Numbered from the stretch's first letter, positions 54,240-63,985 are shown. The stretch is 64,000 nucleotides of DNA from Arthrobacter sp. M4 (GCF_020251205.1 NZ_JAIWYX010000006.1:273619-337618), one strand, 5' to 3'. The notes: a model not told the origin generated them from the sequence alone. Program-made: numbers and translations.

Positions 54240-55682
54240 TCAACCTCCCGCGACCAGGTCCCCGTAGGGCGCCTCGATCCCGAACCGTTCCCGGAGTGCC
54301 AGCCGTGCCGCAAACCACCCGGCCATACCGTGCACGGCGGGCCCTGGCGGCGTGGCCGACGAGCACAAATACACGCCCGGCACCGGTGTACGCCACGGGG
54401 CAGGGGACAGTACCGGCCGTTTGGCGAGCTGCCACATGGTCAGCGCCCCGCCGTAAATGTCCCCGCCAACGTAGTTGGCGTTATAGCTTTCCTGTTCCGA
54501 CGCCGGTCGTGCCGTCGAGGCCAGGATGACGTCCCGGAACCCAGGCGCATAGCGCTCCACGGTGGCGGTAACGAGCTCCGTTGGGTCCGCTGCGGAATCG
54601 GGCGGAACATGGATGTAGGCCCACAGGACGTGCCCCCCCGGTTGGGCTCGGGTGGGGTCCAATACGCTCGGCTGGGCGGCCAGAACGTACGGTTCCCCGG
54701 GAATTCGTCCGTTCTGTACGGCGTTCTCCGCGGCAGCGATGCTTGCCCGGTCCCCGCCAAGGTGGACCGTGACCGCGCGTGCCACGTCGGGATTGGTCCA
54801 CGGCACCGGCGCGGAAAGGGCAAAGTCCACTTTGGCTGCCCCGGCGCCAAAGCGGAAGCGGTGAATGGCCCGTGCATAACGCTGAGGAACGTCGCCGCTC
54901 AGCAGCAGCCGTGGCGACGTGTCCAACAGGGTCACCTGACTCCGAGGCAGTTCCTGCAGGGACGTCACGGTGTGGTCGCATTCGATCGTCCCGCCGTGGG
55001 CCTTGAGCTCGGCGGCAAGCGCGTCGGCGATGGCCTGCGTGCCGCCCGCCGGGAACCCCCATCCTCCCGCGTGGGCATGGACGGCCAAAAGCAATCCCGC
55101 CCCGGCCGATGCGAGCGACGGCATCCGCCCGGCCGCATGCGCCACACAACCAGTCAGAAGCGCGGGGGCGGACTCTTCCCGGAAGCGCACGTTCCACAGG
55201 GGAGTGCCCTGCTCCAGGCTGGCCAGGCCAAACCGGAATGCGGCCATAACGTCCCGCGGCACACGAAGCAGCGGCGACCCCGTAAAGTCCACCACGCCGT
55301 CGAGCCTGTCCAAAAGCGGGCGCAGCAGGCCACGCCAGGCCGCGCCGTCGCGGCCCAGCCCCTCAACCGTTCTTTCCAGGTCCCGCCACGCAAGCGCGGC
55401 CTTGCCGCCGGGGAGGGGATGCGCATAGGAAATCTCGGGAGTGATCCACTGGACTCGGTCCAGGAGGCCGAACGCGCGGAAGAACGGCGAGGCCACCGCG
55501 GCGGGGTGCACTGCCGAACACACATCGTGCCGAAATCCTGGCAGGGTCAGTTCCTCCGTGCGCAGCCCGCCTCCGATGTGCGGGGCCGCCTCCAGCACGC
55601 GAACGCTCAGCCCCGCCTTGGCGGCCGTGACCGCTGCCGCCAGGCCATTCGGACCGCTGCCCACCACCGTGACATCAGTCAC
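54240..55682 (-). CDS. FAD-dependent oxidoreductase, phytoene desaturase/retinol saturase-like
   Basis: The 480-residue protein starts at GTG 55682 and opens with the dinucleotide-binding VTVVGSGPNGLAAAVTAAKAGLSV, here read in parts, followed by GGGLRTEEL. Further on it has GFPAGGTQAIADALAAEL and near the end LCSSATPPGPAVHGMAGWFAA, the FAD-domain tail typical of CrtI-like and PYROXD2-like enzymes. It probably oxidises or reduces a hydrophobic substrate. No carotenoid biosynthesis genes are nearby, though the next genes (dxr, ispG) make isoprenoid precursors. A further start at 55748 adds 22 odd residues. Confidence 0.85.
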   Translation of the reverse strand: MTDVTVVGSGPNGLAAAVTAAKAGLSVRVLEAAPHIGGGLRTEELTLPGFRHDVCSAVHPAAVASPFFRAFGLLDRVQWITPEISYAHPLPGGKAALAWRDLERTVEGLGRDGAAWRGLLRPLLDRLDGVVDFTGSPLLRVPRDVMAAFRFGLASLEQGTPLWNVRFREESAPALLTGCVAHAAGRMPSLASAGAGLLLAVHAHAGGWGFPAGGTQAIADALAAELKAHGGTIECDHTVTSLQELPRSQVTLLDTSPRLLLSGDVPQRYARAIHRFRFGAGAAKVDFALSAPVPWTNPDVARAVTVHLGGDRASIAAAENAVQNGRIPGEPYVLAAQPSVLDPTRAQPGGHVLWAYIHVPPDSAADPTELVTATVERYAPGFRDVILASTARPASEQESYNANYVGGDIYGGALTMWQLAKRPVLSPAPWRTPVPGVYLCSSATPPGPAVHGMAGWFAARLALRERFGIEAPYGDLVAGG

Positions 55683-55791
55683 GGAAGCCGTCCTGCTTGT
55701 GCGGTGTCCATGGGACACAGTCTGCCCGTCGCGGGCGGACCGCGCCAACCATGGGTGCGGGCGCGTGTCTTGCCTGCGGGATACTTAAGCC

Positions 55792-56976
55792 ATGCAGCCG
55801 CGCACGATCGTCATCCTCGGGTCCACCGGTTCCATCGGCACGCAGGCGATTGACGTCGTCGACGGCGCCCCGCACCTTTTCAACGTTCTGGCCCTGAGCG
55901 CCGGCGGCGCGAACCTGGAACTCCTGGCGCGGCAGGCTGTCCACACGCGGGCTGCCGCCGTCGGGATCGCCCAGGGGGACGCGGCGGAACTGCGCCGACT
56001 GATTGAGGATGCCGCCGCAGTGGCCGGGCTCCGCGACTACCGGCCGGACATCTTCGCCGGGCCGGACGCCGCGGCCACCATCGCCGCCATCCCGTGCGAT
56101 GTGGTCCTCAACGGGATCACGGGCTCCATCGGCCTGGCCCCGACACTGGCCGCGCTCGCTTCAGGCGCCACACTGGCACTCGCCAACAAGGAATCGCTGA
56201 TCGTCGGCGGAAGCCTCGTGAAGGAAGCCGCCCACGATGGGCAAATTGTCCCAGTCGACTCGGAACACTCGGCCATCGCCCAGTGCCTCCGCTCCGGCCG
56301 ACGGGATGAAGTGGACCGACTCATCCTCACAGCCTCCGGTGGGCCGTTCCGGGGCATGAACCGGGACGAGCTGCGCGGTGTGACTCCCGCGGAGGCCCTG
56401 GCCCACCCGACGTGGGACATGGGACTCATGGTGACCACCAACTCCGCCACGCTGGTCAACAAAGGCTTGGAAGTCATCGAGGCGCACCTGTTGTTCGATG
56501 TTCCGCTGGACCGCATCGACGTTGTGGTCCACCCCCAGTCCGTGGTCCATTCGATGGTGCAGTTCGTGGATGGCTCCATCATCGCCCAGGCTTCCCCGCC
56601 GGATATGCGCCTGCCCATCGCGCTGGGGCTTGGCTGGCCGGACAGGGTTCCCCGCGCAGCCAGCCCCTGCGACTGGAGCCAGGCCACCAGTTGGACCTTC
56701 GAACCCCTGGACCCGGAGGCATTCCCGGCGGTCAGCCTGGCCAAGGACGCGGCGAAGCAGGGGGGCACCTATCCGGCTGTGTTTAATGCGGCCAATGAGG
56801 AAGCGGTGGAGGCTTTCCACGCCGGCCGTATCGGCTTCACCGACATTGTGGATACGGTTGATTCCGTGCTCAGCGAACATTCAGGTTCTTCCGAGCTAAC
56901 GGTTGAGTCTGTGCTGCATGCTGAAGAGTGGGCACGGACCCGTACCCACGATCGTTTAGCCAAGAGCATCCTCTAA
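55792..56976 (+). CDS. dxr: 1-deoxy-D-xylulose 5-phosphate reductoisomerase
   Basis: The 394-residue enzyme of the MEP pathway rearranges and reduces DXP to 2-C-methyl-D-erythritol 4-phosphate with NADPH. The Rossmann start [17 protein letters not shown], the metal and substrate site [10 protein letters not shown] and PVDSEHSA, and [11 protein letters not shown] are all present. It is the target of fosmidomycin. A short intergenic stretch of 38 bases separates its stop from the site-2 protease start. Confidence 0.97.
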   Translation: MQPRTIVILGSTGSIGTQAIDVVDGAPHLFNVLALSAGGANLELLARQAVHTRAAAVGIAQGDAAELRRLIEDAAAVAGLRDYRPDIFAGPDAAATIAAIPCDVVLNGITGSIGLAPTLAALASGATLALANKESLIVGGSLVKEAAHDGQIVPVDSEHSAIAQCLRSGRRDEVDRLILTASGGPFRGMNRDELRGVTPAEALAHPTWDMGLMVTTNSATLVNKGLEVIEAHLLFDVPLDRIDVVVHPQSVVHSMVQFVDGSIIAQASPPDMRLPIALGLGWPDRVPRAASPCDWSQATSWTFEPLDPEAFPAVSLAKDAAKQGGTYPAVFNAANEEAVEAFHAGRIGFTDIVDTVDSVLSEHSGSSELTVESVLHAEEWARTRTHDRLAKSIL

Positions 56977-57014
56977 GAAGCACACATCGTCTAAAGAAGC
57001 AGCGCCTCCCGTCT

Positions 57015-58346
57015 ATGAATTCCGTCCTTCTCTTCATTCTCGGCGTCGTCATTGTGGCGGTCGGCGTTGCGGTATCCATCGCCTTGCACGAGGTGGGCCA
57101 TTTGTTGCCTGCCAAGTTGTTCAAAGTCCGCGTGACCAAGTACATGATCGGTTTCGGGCCCACACTGTGGTCCAAGCGCAAAGGCGAAACCGAGTACGGA
57201 TTCAAGGCCATCCCCTTGGGTGGTTATGTGGCCATGATTGGCATGTACCCGCCCAACAAGGAGGACGGCAGCGTCCGACCGTCCAGCACGGGCATGTTCC
57301 AAACCCTGGCATCGGAGGCCCGTTCCGCTGCCCATGAGGACGTGGGGCCGGACGACGCGAACCGGGTCTTCTACAAGCTTCCCGTCTGGAAAAAGATCAT
57401 CATCATGCTTGGCGGGCCGGCCATGAACCTGGTCCTGGGTGTGGTCTTCACCGCCATACTGCTGATGGGCTTCGGCATTTCGATGCCCTCCACCACTATC
57501 GCTGAAGTGTCAAAGTGCCAGGTGAACGCCGGTCAGACCGTGGATCCGAATTCTGCTGACTGCAAGGCAACACCGGCCGCCGCAGCAGGGCTGAAGCCAG
57601 GCGACGTGGTCAAGACCTTCGACGGCAAGGATGTCACCAGCTGGGATGAACTGAGCGGCTGGATCCGCGCGTCCGCAGGGCGGCAAGTGTCGGTCACCGT
57701 TGAGCGGGACGGCTCCACAATCGCGACGGCGGTCACGCCGGTCCTAACGTCCCGGCCGGTGATCGGCGACGACGGCCGCCAGGCCAAGGGGGCTGACGGG
57801 CAGCCGCTGTACCGGGAGGTCGGTTTCCTGGGCATCGGAGCGCAGACCGCCCTGGTGCCGCAGCCGGCGTCGAGCGTTTTGCCTATGGCGGGCGAGAACA
57901 TCAGGCAGGTTGCCGGGGTCGTCCTAAACCTTCCTGCCCGTGTTGCGGGCGTTGCGCAGGCCGCGTTCAGTGACGAGCCGCGCGATCCCAACGGGCCAAT
58001 GAGTGTGGTGGGTGTCGGGCGCGTCGCCGGGGAAGTGGCGGCTATGGAGCAAGTGCCCGCGCAGGCCCGGGCCGCGGCCATGGTGGGCATCCTGGCCGGC
58101 CTCAACTTCGCGCTGGCTGTGTTCAACCTCATTCCGCTGCTACCCCTGGATGGCGGCCACATCGCCGGAGCCTTGTATGAAGGGGTGCGCAGGAGGGTGG
58201 CCAAACTGGCAGGAAAGCCTGATCCGGGTGCATTCGACATCGCCAAGCTGCTGCCCCTGACGTATGTTGTGGCGGGCTTGCTCATCGCCATGGGGGCCCT
58301 CCTGATCTACGCTGACATCGTCAAGCCGGTCAATCTGTTCGGCTAA
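57015..58346 (+). CDS. Site-2 protease (RseP/Rip1 family)
   Basis: The 443-residue intramembrane zinc protease cleaves anti-sigma factors and other membrane proteins. The zinc motif HEVGH gives His25, Glu26 and His29 in the first helix, and the third ligand Asp379 is in PLDGGHIAGAL. One PDZ domain (about 185-265: AAGLKPGDVVKTFDGKDV) is periplasm-facing. The start ATG 57015 fits the family; upstream codons run back into dxr. The dxr-rip-ispG order is the standard actinobacterial one (as in M. tuberculosis Rv2870c-Rv2868c). Confidence 0.95.
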   Translation: MNSVLLFILGVVIVAVGVAVSIALHEVGHLLPAKLFKVRVTKYMIGFGPTLWSKRKGETEYGFKAIPLGGYVAMIGMYPPNKEDGSVRPSSTGMFQTLASEARSAAHEDVGPDDANRVFYKLPVWKKIIIMLGGPAMNLVLGVVFTAILLMGFGISMPSTTIAEVSKCQVNAGQTVDPNSADCKATPAAAAGLKPGDVVKTFDGKDVTSWDELSGWIRASAGRQVSVTVERDGSTIATAVTPVLTSRPVIGDDGRQAKGADGQPLYREVGFLGIGAQTALVPQPASSVLPMAGENIRQVAGVVLNLPARVAGVAQAAFSDEPRDPNGPMSVVGVGRVAGEVAAMEQVPAQARAAAMVGILAGLNFALAVFNLIPLLPLDGGHIAGALYEGVRRRVAKLAGKPDPGAFDIAKLLPLTYVVAGLLIAMGALLIYADIVKPVNLFG

Positions 58347-58364
58347 AACGGATAGGGTAGCCGT

Positions 58365-58658
58365 ATGACTGTTTTCGCTGTTGAGTACGTGTATGCCGCA
58401 GATTCCGAGGGAGCCCGCGACGAAACCCGTCCCGCCCACCGCGCCTGGCTGGCTGGCCTGGCAGAGGAAGGCAAGCTTCTTACAAGCGGTCCGTACGGCG
58501 ACGGTGCCGGTGCCCTCCTGATCTTCAAATCCAACGATGAGGCCGAGCTCAACGAGCTGCTCAAGCAGGACCCCTACGCCGCCGAAGGCACCATCGCAGG
58601 TATTCGGACAACCGAATGGACGCCGGTGATTGGCATCCTGGCTCCCCACGCGGCCTAA
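58365..58658 (+). CDS. YciI-family protein
   Basis: The 97-residue ferredoxin-like-fold protein has [38 protein letters not shown] in pieces, and the conserved RPAHRAWL (His) and [13 protein letters not shown] blocks of the YciI family. Members are small dimeric enzymes or stress proteins of unclear activity; a few act as dehydrochlorinases. It lies between rip and ispG on the same strand. The 5' AGGGTAGCCGT is a weak ribosome site. Confidence 0.85.
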   Translation: MTVFAVEYVYAADSEGARDETRPAHRAWLAGLAEEGKLLTSGPYGDGAGALLIFKSNDEAELNELLKQDPYAAEGTIAGIRTTEWTPVIGILAPHAA

Positions 58659-58710
58659 GAGCCTTCAAGACGCAAACTACGATCCCCAAGAAAGAACCCA
58701 AGGAGTCCCC

Positions 58711-59877
58711 GTGACATCGGTCAGCCTGGGAATGCCGTCGGCCCCGCCACCCGTCCTCGCCCCGCGCCGCAAGACCCGCCAGATCCAGGTTGGCTCGGTG
58801 GGGGTAGGCTCCGAGCACCCCGTCAGCGTGCAGTCGATGACCACCACGCCCACCACGGACATTAACGCCACCCTTCAGCAGATCGCCGAGCTCACGGCCG
58901 CGGGCTGCGACATTGTGCGCGTCGCATGCCCCTCCGCCGACGACGCTGAAGCCCTGCCGATCATCGCCAAGAAGTCGCAGATCCCCGTGATTGCGGACAT
59001 CCATTTCCAGCCAAAGTATGTCTTTGCGGCGATCGAGGCCGGCTGCGCAGCGGTGCGCGTCAACCCAGGCAACATCCGCAAGTTCGATGACCAGGTGAAG
59101 GAAATCGCGCAGGCGGCCAAGGACCATGGGACGTCCATCCGCATTGGCGTCAACGCAGGATCGCTGGACCCGCGCCTCCTGCAGAAGTACGGCAAGGCCA
59201 CGCCGGAGGCCTTGGTGGAAAGCGCCGTCTGGGAAGCCAGCCTCTTTGAAGAGCACGACTTCCACGACTTCAAGATCTCCGTGAAGCACAACGATCCCGT
59301 GGTGATGGTGCGTGCTTACGAACTCCTGGCCGAACGCGGCGACTGGCCGCTGCACCTTGGCGTCACCGAGGCCGGGCCGGCCTTCCAAGGCACCATTAAG
59401 TCCGCCACCGCGTTTGGCGCGCTCCTTTCCAAGGGCATCGGCGACACCATCCGCGTATCCCTTTCCGCACCTCCCGTGGAGGAGGTCAAGGTGGGCATCC
59501 AGATCCTGCAGTCGCTGAACCTTCGTCCCCGGAAGCTGGAAATCGTCTCGTGCCCGTCCTGCGGACGCGCCCAGGTGGACGTGTACACGCTGGCCGAGCA
59601 GGTCACAGCCGGTCTGGAAGGAATGGAAGTTCCGCTGCGCGTTGCTGTTATGGGCTGCGTGGTCAATGGTCCAGGCGAAGCACGCGAGGCGGATCTTGGC
59701 GTGGCGTCCGGCAATGGCAAAGGCCAGATCTTTGTTAAGGGCCAGGTCATCAAGACTGTGCCCGAAAGCGAAATTGTTGAGACACTGATCGAAGAGGCCA
59801 TGCGTATCGCTGAAGAGATGGGGGAGGCCGATGGCGAAGATGCTGTCAAAGGTAGCCCCGTGGTTAGCGTCTCGTAG
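58711..59877 (+). CDS. ispG: 4-hydroxy-3-methylbut-2-enyl diphosphate synthase
   Basis: The 388-residue iron-sulfur enzyme makes HMBPP from MEcPP in the MEP pathway. It has the TIM barrel ([20 protein letters not shown] read in parts) and the 4Fe-4S ligands Cys281, Cys284 and Cys316 with Glu323 ([23 protein letters not shown]). GTG 58711 after AAGGAG is chosen; earlier codons are not conserved-looking. Its 3' end overlaps the next gene by 47 bases. Confidence 0.97.
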   Translation: MTSVSLGMPSAPPPVLAPRRKTRQIQVGSVGVGSEHPVSVQSMTTTPTTDINATLQQIAELTAAGCDIVRVACPSADDAEALPIIAKKSQIPVIADIHFQPKYVFAAIEAGCAAVRVNPGNIRKFDDQVKEIAQAAKDHGTSIRIGVNAGSLDPRLLQKYGKATPEALVESAVWEASLFEEHDFHDFKISVKHNDPVVMVRAYELLAERGDWPLHLGVTEAGPAFQGTIKSATAFGALLSKGIGDTIRVSLSAPPVEEVKVGIQILQSLNLRPRKLEIVSCPSCGRAQVDVYTLAEQVTAGLEGMEVPLRVAVMGCVVNGPGEAREADLGVASGNGKGQIFVKGQVIKTVPESEIVETLIEEAMRIAEEMGEADGEDAVKGSPVVSVS

Positions 59878-60730
59878 CGACACGGCGGTCCGGCCGGGCC
59901 TGTCCGTCAGGGAACTCACCGGCTTGGACACGGACACCCTGCGCCAACTGGCCCTCACGGACGAAGTAGCCAACGTCTTTATCCTCGCGCATCTGGAGAC
60001 CTCCGGAACGGCCGCCCCTACCCAGGGCGGCGCGCGGGTCTACGGTGTCTTCGACGGCATTGAGCTAATTGGCGCGTGCTGGGCCGGCGCCAACCTGGTG
60101 CCGGTTCAGTTGGCTCCGGACCTCGCAGGATACGTGGCCATGGCCGCTCATCAGTCCGGCCGCCGTTTCGCCTCGATCTTCGGGCCGGCGGACGCAGTAC
60201 TCGCCCTCTACTCCCGCCTGGAGCAACTGGGGCACTACGCCCACGAAGTCCGCGCGCACCAGCCATTGCTGGTGCTCAGCGGACTGCCCGCAGTGTCGCC
60301 GAACCCCAATTTGGGCTTCGGCGACATGGCAGACTTCGATCGGATCCTTCCGGCCTGCGCGGCCATGTTCGAGGAAGAAGTGGGCTATTCGCCGTTCCTT
60401 GGCGGCAAGGAGTACTACAGCCGCAGAATCGCAGGCCTGATCCGGCAGCGGCATTCATTGGTCCATCTCGATGAAGTGGGCAACGTTATATTCAAAGCTG
60501 AGCTCGGAGCGGTGACCAGCGGGGTCACCCAGGTGCAGGGCGTGTGGATGAACCCGGACTACCGCGGACTCGGCCTAAGCGCCGGCTACATGGCCGCCGT
60601 CGTGGCCCTGTCCAGGGAGTTCGCACCCATCACCAGTCTCTATGTGAACGACTACAACACCCGGGCCCGGGCAACCTACGAACGTGTGGGCTTCAGCCAG
60701 CGCGGAACGTTCGCTACAGTGCTTTTCTAG
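59831..60730 (+). CDS. GNAT-family N-acetyltransferase with N-terminal DUF4081-like domain
   Basis: The 299-residue protein has an N-terminal non-catalytic half (about 25-150) and a C-terminal GNAT domain with the acetyl-CoA loop [13 protein letters not shown] (241-253) and [18 protein letters not shown] at the end. A GNAT gene of this build follows ispG in many actinobacteria (Rv2867c in M. tuberculosis). Substrate unknown. ATG 59831 lies inside ispG in another frame, a 47-base overlap that suggests translational coupling; a start after the ispG stop would cut into the domain's first strand. Confidence 0.87.
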   Translation: MAKMLSKVAPWLASRSDTAVRPGLSVRELTGLDTDTLRQLALTDEVANVFILAHLETSGTAAPTQGGARVYGVFDGIELIGACWAGANLVPVQLAPDLAGYVAMAAHQSGRRFASIFGPADAVLALYSRLEQLGHYAHEVRAHQPLLVLSGLPAVSPNPNLGFGDMADFDRILPACAAMFEEEVGYSPFLGGKEYYSRRIAGLIRQRHSLVHLDEVGNVIFKAELGAVTSGVTQVQGVWMNPDYRGLGLSAGYMAAVVALSREFAPITSLYVNDYNTRARATYERVGFSQRGTFATVLF

Positions 60731-60769
60731 CGGGCGAGTGTCCGCGATCACTCGCCTTTGGGGGAACAA

Positions 60770-61528
60770 ATGAAGAACACGATTTTTGCGGCCAAATCAG
60801 CTTTGGCTGCGGTAATGGTGTGCGGGGCACTCGCCTTTTCGCTGGCTGGCTGTGGGGGATCGACGACGACCCCGGCCGGCGGCACGGCCGGCAGTTCTTC
60901 CAGTCCGAGCCCGACGCCCACACCGACACCAACTCCAAAGAAATACACCGCTGCAGAGCTTGAGGCAGTTGTCCACCAAATAACCGACGGTACTGGCGCG
61001 TCCCTCAAGGTAATTTCGCAAAAGGATGTTGCGGCGAGCCTTGAGCAGGTCAAGGCGTTGATGTCCCAAGTCACGGCGGAGCCAGCGACATGCAAGGACC
61101 TGGCCATGGCCGGACTCAACAGGCCTGTTGAGGGTGCCTCCATAGCCATGGGCCTAAACCAGGATGCTGCCACCGGAACGAGTAACGCCCTAACGCTTTC
61201 TTCTGGACTCGACAAAGCCGTATTGGATCAGATGATTGCCCAATCGGACCAGCAGTTGTCGTCTTGCGCCACCTTGAAGGTGACGATGCAGGGTGTCACG
61301 TCGACCGTCACGACTACCAAGGTCGCTGGTGTGGGGTCGGTTCCCGGAACGCTGGCCTATCGCTCGGACACCAAGCTTTCGAGTGGACAGCGGCAATCCG
61401 TGATCGTCGCGCAGGTAGTAAAGGACGATGTTCTGATCACCGCGACGGCGGGCGGTGGCGCCAGCGAAGAAGCAGCCAAGGACCGGGCCGGCACTCTTCT
61501 GGATCAGGCAGCAGCCCTCATTAAGTAG
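60770..61528 (+). CDS. Putative lipoprotein, 252 residues
   Basis: A signal peptide ends in the lipobox LAGC with Cys28 as the lipid-anchored residue. A Ser/Thr/Pro linker (about 29-55) with PTPTPTP leads into an Ala/Ser/Gly-rich domain (YTAAELEAVVHQITDGTG, TCKDLAMAGLNRPVEG). Two cysteines (TCKDL, SSCATL) could form a disulfide. It looks like actinobacterial sensor- or chaperone-like lipoproteins (DUF5642/PknH-like type) but I cannot assign a family. It is the only gene in its transcript, convergent to the TetR gene. Confidence 0.75.
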   Translation: MKNTIFAAKSALAAVMVCGALAFSLAGCGGSTTTPAGGTAGSSSSPSPTPTPTPTPKKYTAAELEAVVHQITDGTGASLKVISQKDVAASLEQVKALMSQVTAEPATCKDLAMAGLNRPVEGASIAMGLNQDAATGTSNALTLSSGLDKAVLDQMIAQSDQQLSSCATLKVTMQGVTSTVTTTKVAGVGSVPGTLAYRSDTKLSSGQRQSVIVAQVVKDDVLITATAGGGASEEAAKDRAGTLLDQAAALIK

Positions 61529-61574
61529 GCACCGCAGGGCGGACCTGGGGCACAGTGCTTTGCGGCGTCGATTC

Positions 61575-62189
61575 CTATACCGCGTCCAAGTCACCTGTGA
61601 GGTACCGCTGGACATTCGGCGCCACCAAACGAACCACTTCCTCGGGTGTCGCCGAAGCCAGTGGCTCCAAGCGGACCACGTACCGGACCAGCATCAGACC
61701 CATCACTTGAGTGGCCACGAGGTCGCCTCGCAAGGCCACTTCGTGCGGCGAACCAGGCACTCCGGCCATGATCCGGGAGAGGATAGTGCGGCTGACCATT
61801 TGCCGCATTAGCGCGGTCTTGCTTTTGGAACCGATGGTTCCCCGGACGAATGCCACTAGGGCGTGCTGCATCGGACTGTCCCACAGCCGCAGGACGGCGC
61901 GGACTATTGCTTCGGCACGGACACCGGCGTCCAATTCATCCACGCCCTCCAGCACCTGGTTGGGATCGGCCGGCAACTCGACGCTCAGGGCAAACAGTTC
62001 GTCCTTGCCTGTGAAGTAGTGGTGGATCATCGCGGGATCCACGTGCGCTTCCCGGGCCACCTGGCGAAGGCTGGTTCCTTCGAAGCCGTGTTCCGCGAAG
62101 AGATGCCTGGCTGTCGCGAGGATATGGCCCCGTGAGTCTTCGCCGCCGGCGCGTCGGCCGCGCCGCGCAGTTGGCTCAGTTGCGCTCAT
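61575..62189 (-). CDS. TetR-family regulator of the ABC exporter operon
   Basis: The 204-residue protein has a TetR HTH (about 18-62: SRGHILATARHLFAEHGFEG, LRQVAREAHVDPAMIHHYF) and a TetR_C-like domain that ends VRLVAPNVQRYLTGDLDAV. Its ATG overlaps the permease TGA by four bases, so it is co-made with the exporter. The 24-bp palindrome at 63816 before the operon is its most likely operator; control would then be negative feedback relieved by a pump substrate. Confidence 0.9.
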   Translation of the reverse strand: MSATEPTARRGRRAGGEDSRGHILATARHLFAEHGFEGTSLRQVAREAHVDPAMIHHYFTGKDELFALSVELPADPNQVLEGVDELDAGVRAEAIVRAVLRLWDSPMQHALVAFVRGTIGSKSKTALMRQMVSRTILSRIMAGVPGSPHEVALRGDLVATQVMGLMLVRYVVRLEPLASATPEEVVRLVAPNVQRYLTGDLDAV

Positions 62190-62941
62190 GCCGTCCGCCG
62201 TCGGAGCGTCAACGATGCCAGCACCAAGACCAGGACCACAATCCCGCCAACCGTTCCGGCATCCCGCCACATGGCTTCGGTGGCATCGCTGTGGCCGGCG
62301 ATCTCCTGGAGCGCGTCCACGGAAAACGTCAGCGGCAGGACGTTGGAGATTGCCTCAAGGACCTCGTTCATCCTGTCGCGTGCCACGAACAGCCCGCACA
62401 GCAGGATCTGCGGAACGACCACCACAGGCATAAACTGCACGGCCTGGAACTCGGTCTGCGCAAACGCCGAGCACAGCAAGCCCAGGGCCACACCAAGGAC
62501 GGCGTTGATGACCGCGATCATGACCACGAGCCCGGGGCCGCCCTTGATATCCAAGTTGAAAACCCAGTAGGCCACCGCCGTAGCAACGAGCGACTGCAGG
62601 GACGCCATGAGGGAAAACGCCAGCGCATAGCCGAACAGCAGGTCCGCCTTGTGGATCGGCGTGGTCAGCAGTCGCTCCAAGGTGCCGGAAGTCCGCTCAC
62701 GGAGCATGGTGATGGAGGTGACCAGGAACATCGCCACGAACGGGAAAATTGCCAGCATCATCAAGCCGATGCGGTCAAAGGTCCGTGGCATTCCTGGCGG
62801 GAGAACCTCGTTTTCGAAGAGGAAGTAGACGGCGGTCAGCAGGAGCGCCGGCACCAGCAGGATCAGGGCCACACTCCGATGGTCGTGTCGCAACTGTTCC
62901 AGGACCCGCCTGGCAGTTGCGAACATCATGAGTGCATTCAT
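62186..62941 (-). CDS. ABC-2 type permease
   Basis: The 251-residue permease has six membrane helices and the ABC-2 signature region (MLRERTSGTLERLLTTPIHKADLLFGYA read in parts). ATG 62941 is used; GTG 62944, one codon earlier, is equally possible given GAAGGACG. With the ATPase it forms an exporter for drugs, lipids or polysaccharide precursors. Fewer than 5 bases separate it from the ATPase gene. Confidence 0.9.
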   Translation of the reverse strand: MNALMMFATARRVLEQLRHDHRSVALILLVPALLLTAVYFLFENEVLPPGMPRTFDRIGLMMLAIFPFVAMFLVTSITMLRERTSGTLERLLTTPIHKADLLFGYALAFSLMASLQSLVATAVAYWVFNLDIKGGPGLVVMIAVINAVLGVALGLLCSAFAQTEFQAVQFMPVVVVPQILLCGLFVARDRMNEVLEAISNVLPLTFSVDALQEIAGHSDATEAMWRDAGTVGGIVVLVLVLASLTLRRRTA

Positions 62942-62945
62942 CACG

Positions 62946-63743
62946 TCACCGTCCTTCCTCGGGGGCGACCTTCGCTGCGGCCTCCGCGTCGCGGATGATG
63001 TTGAGGAAGGCGCGCTCCAAGTCGGAACTGTGCCCGCGTTCACCCAGTTCGGCGGGGGTCAGCTGCGCCAACAGCAGGCCTTCCCGGAGCAGCAGCAGCG
63101 ATGAGCTGTGGCTGGCTTCTTCCATCACGTGGCTTGAAATCAGGAGTGTGGTACCGGCAGCTGCCATGGCTGCAAACCGCTCCCAAAGGTCCGCGCGGAG
63201 CACAGGATCCAGCCCAACTGTGGGTTCGTCGAGGATCAGCAGCTTTGGCCGCGAGACTAGCGCGCAAGCCAGCGATACGCGGCTGAACTCCCCGCCGGAA
63301 AGGTCCGCGGCCCGCTGTTTGGTGAACTTTTCAAGCCCGACGGCGGCAATCGCCGCAGCGATGTCCGGCGCCTTCATGCCATGCATGGCGCCGAAATAGC
63401 GAACATTGGCTTCGACGCTAAGGTCCGGATACACGCTTGGGTCCTGGGTCAGGTAGCCGACTTCATGCCTCAGGGAAGCGGCCCCTGCAGGCCTGCCGAG
63501 TACTGTAACCGTGCCTTTGGTGATCCGTTGGGCACCCACCAGTGTGCGCATGAGAGTTGTCTTTCCGCTTCCTGACGGCCCCAGCAGCCCTGTGATCCGT
63601 CCGGAGTCCACAGTGAAGTCCAGTCCGCGAAGGATGGTTGTGCGACGCCTTCTGACGTGCAGACCTCGGACGTCAATTGCAGTGCTTTGAATAGCTTCCG
63701 GCATCCGGGGGACATCCCGGGCGGCTTTGGCGATATGGGACAT
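62946..63743 (-). CDS. ABC transporter ATP-binding protein
   Basis: The 265-residue ATPase has Walker A GPSGSGKT (55-62), the Q-loop near YLTQDPSVYP, signature LSGGE (148-152), Walker B LLILDE (168-173), and the switch His in SSHVMEE. It powers the ABC-2 permease. The first 22 residues are an extra N-terminal stretch before strand one. ATG preceded by GGAGGAAGCC. Its relatives are DrrA-type daunorubicin exporters. Confidence 0.93.
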   Translation of the reverse strand: MSHIAKAARDVPRMPEAIQSTAIDVRGLHVRRRRTTILRGLDFTVDSGRITGLLGPSGSGKTTLMRTLVGAQRITKGTVTVLGRPAGAASLRHEVGYLTQDPSVYPDLSVEANVRYFGAMHGMKAPDIAAAIAAVGLEKFTKQRAADLSGGEFSRVSLACALVSRPKLLILDEPTVGLDPVLRADLWERFAAMAAAGTTLLISSHVMEEASHSSSLLLLREGLLLAQLTPAELGERGHSSDLERAFLNIIRDAEAAAKVAPEEGR

Positions 63744-63815
63744 GGCTTCCTCCGTGGTCCCTCTGGCACTTCATCTGCGAGGCATCCCGGCCAGCCCTAT
63801 AGGGAACTGGCCCAA

Positions 63816-63839
63816 TAAATTCATCACCTGATGAATTTA
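63816..63839. promoter_or_regulatory. 24-bp palindrome, operator of the ABC exporter operon
   Basis: Two perfect 11-bp arms, TAAATTCATCA (63816-63826) and TGATGAATTTA (63829-63839), flank a CC centre. It lies 73-96 bases before the ABC ATPase start. AT-rich in a GC-rich region, it fits a TetR operator for the regulator encoded at the end of the operon. Confidence 0.75.
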
Positions 63840-63890
63840 AGGTAGACCTGCCCTGATGCGCGGTCAAGGTGGCGTCACGAAGAGTTCCCC

Positions 63891-63985
63891 CGTTGCCTCA
63901 TTGCAATACCTCCGGCAAAAGTGATTCGTTGCCTCATTTGAAAACCTCCGGATAGGTGCATCGTTGCCTCATTGCAATACCTCCG
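63891..63985 (-). repeat. Three tandem copies of a 24-bp unit, each with Shine-Dalgarno and ATG on the minus strand
   Basis: Copies at 63891-63914, 63927-63950 and 63962-63985 have starts 36 and 35 bases apart. Reading the minus strand, each has GGAGG, seven or eight bases, then ATGAGGCAACG. The first and last copies are identical and the middle differs in four bases (TTTGAAAA versus TTGCAATA region). Spacers of 12 and 11 bases are unrelated. From the copy at 63962, a 12-codon ORF (MRQRCTYPEVFK) ends in a TGA that overlaps the next ATG. The middle copy then reads in frame into the leftmost one (MRQRITFAGGIAMRQRGNSS). The array may continue past the right edge. Function unknown. Confidence 0.8.

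Noticed and set aside
54330..55853. Antisense frame of 507 codons opposite the phytoene-desaturase-like gene
   Set aside because: Arg/Gly/Pro-rich translation without domains; shadow of a well-supported gene.
63816..63839. Terminator hairpin
   Set aside because: It lies upstream of a gene with no U tract and no gene ending there; an operator fits better.
63891..63985. CRISPR array
   Set aside because: Spacers of 11-12 bases are far too short, only three repeats, no cas genes, and the repeat carries translation start signals.
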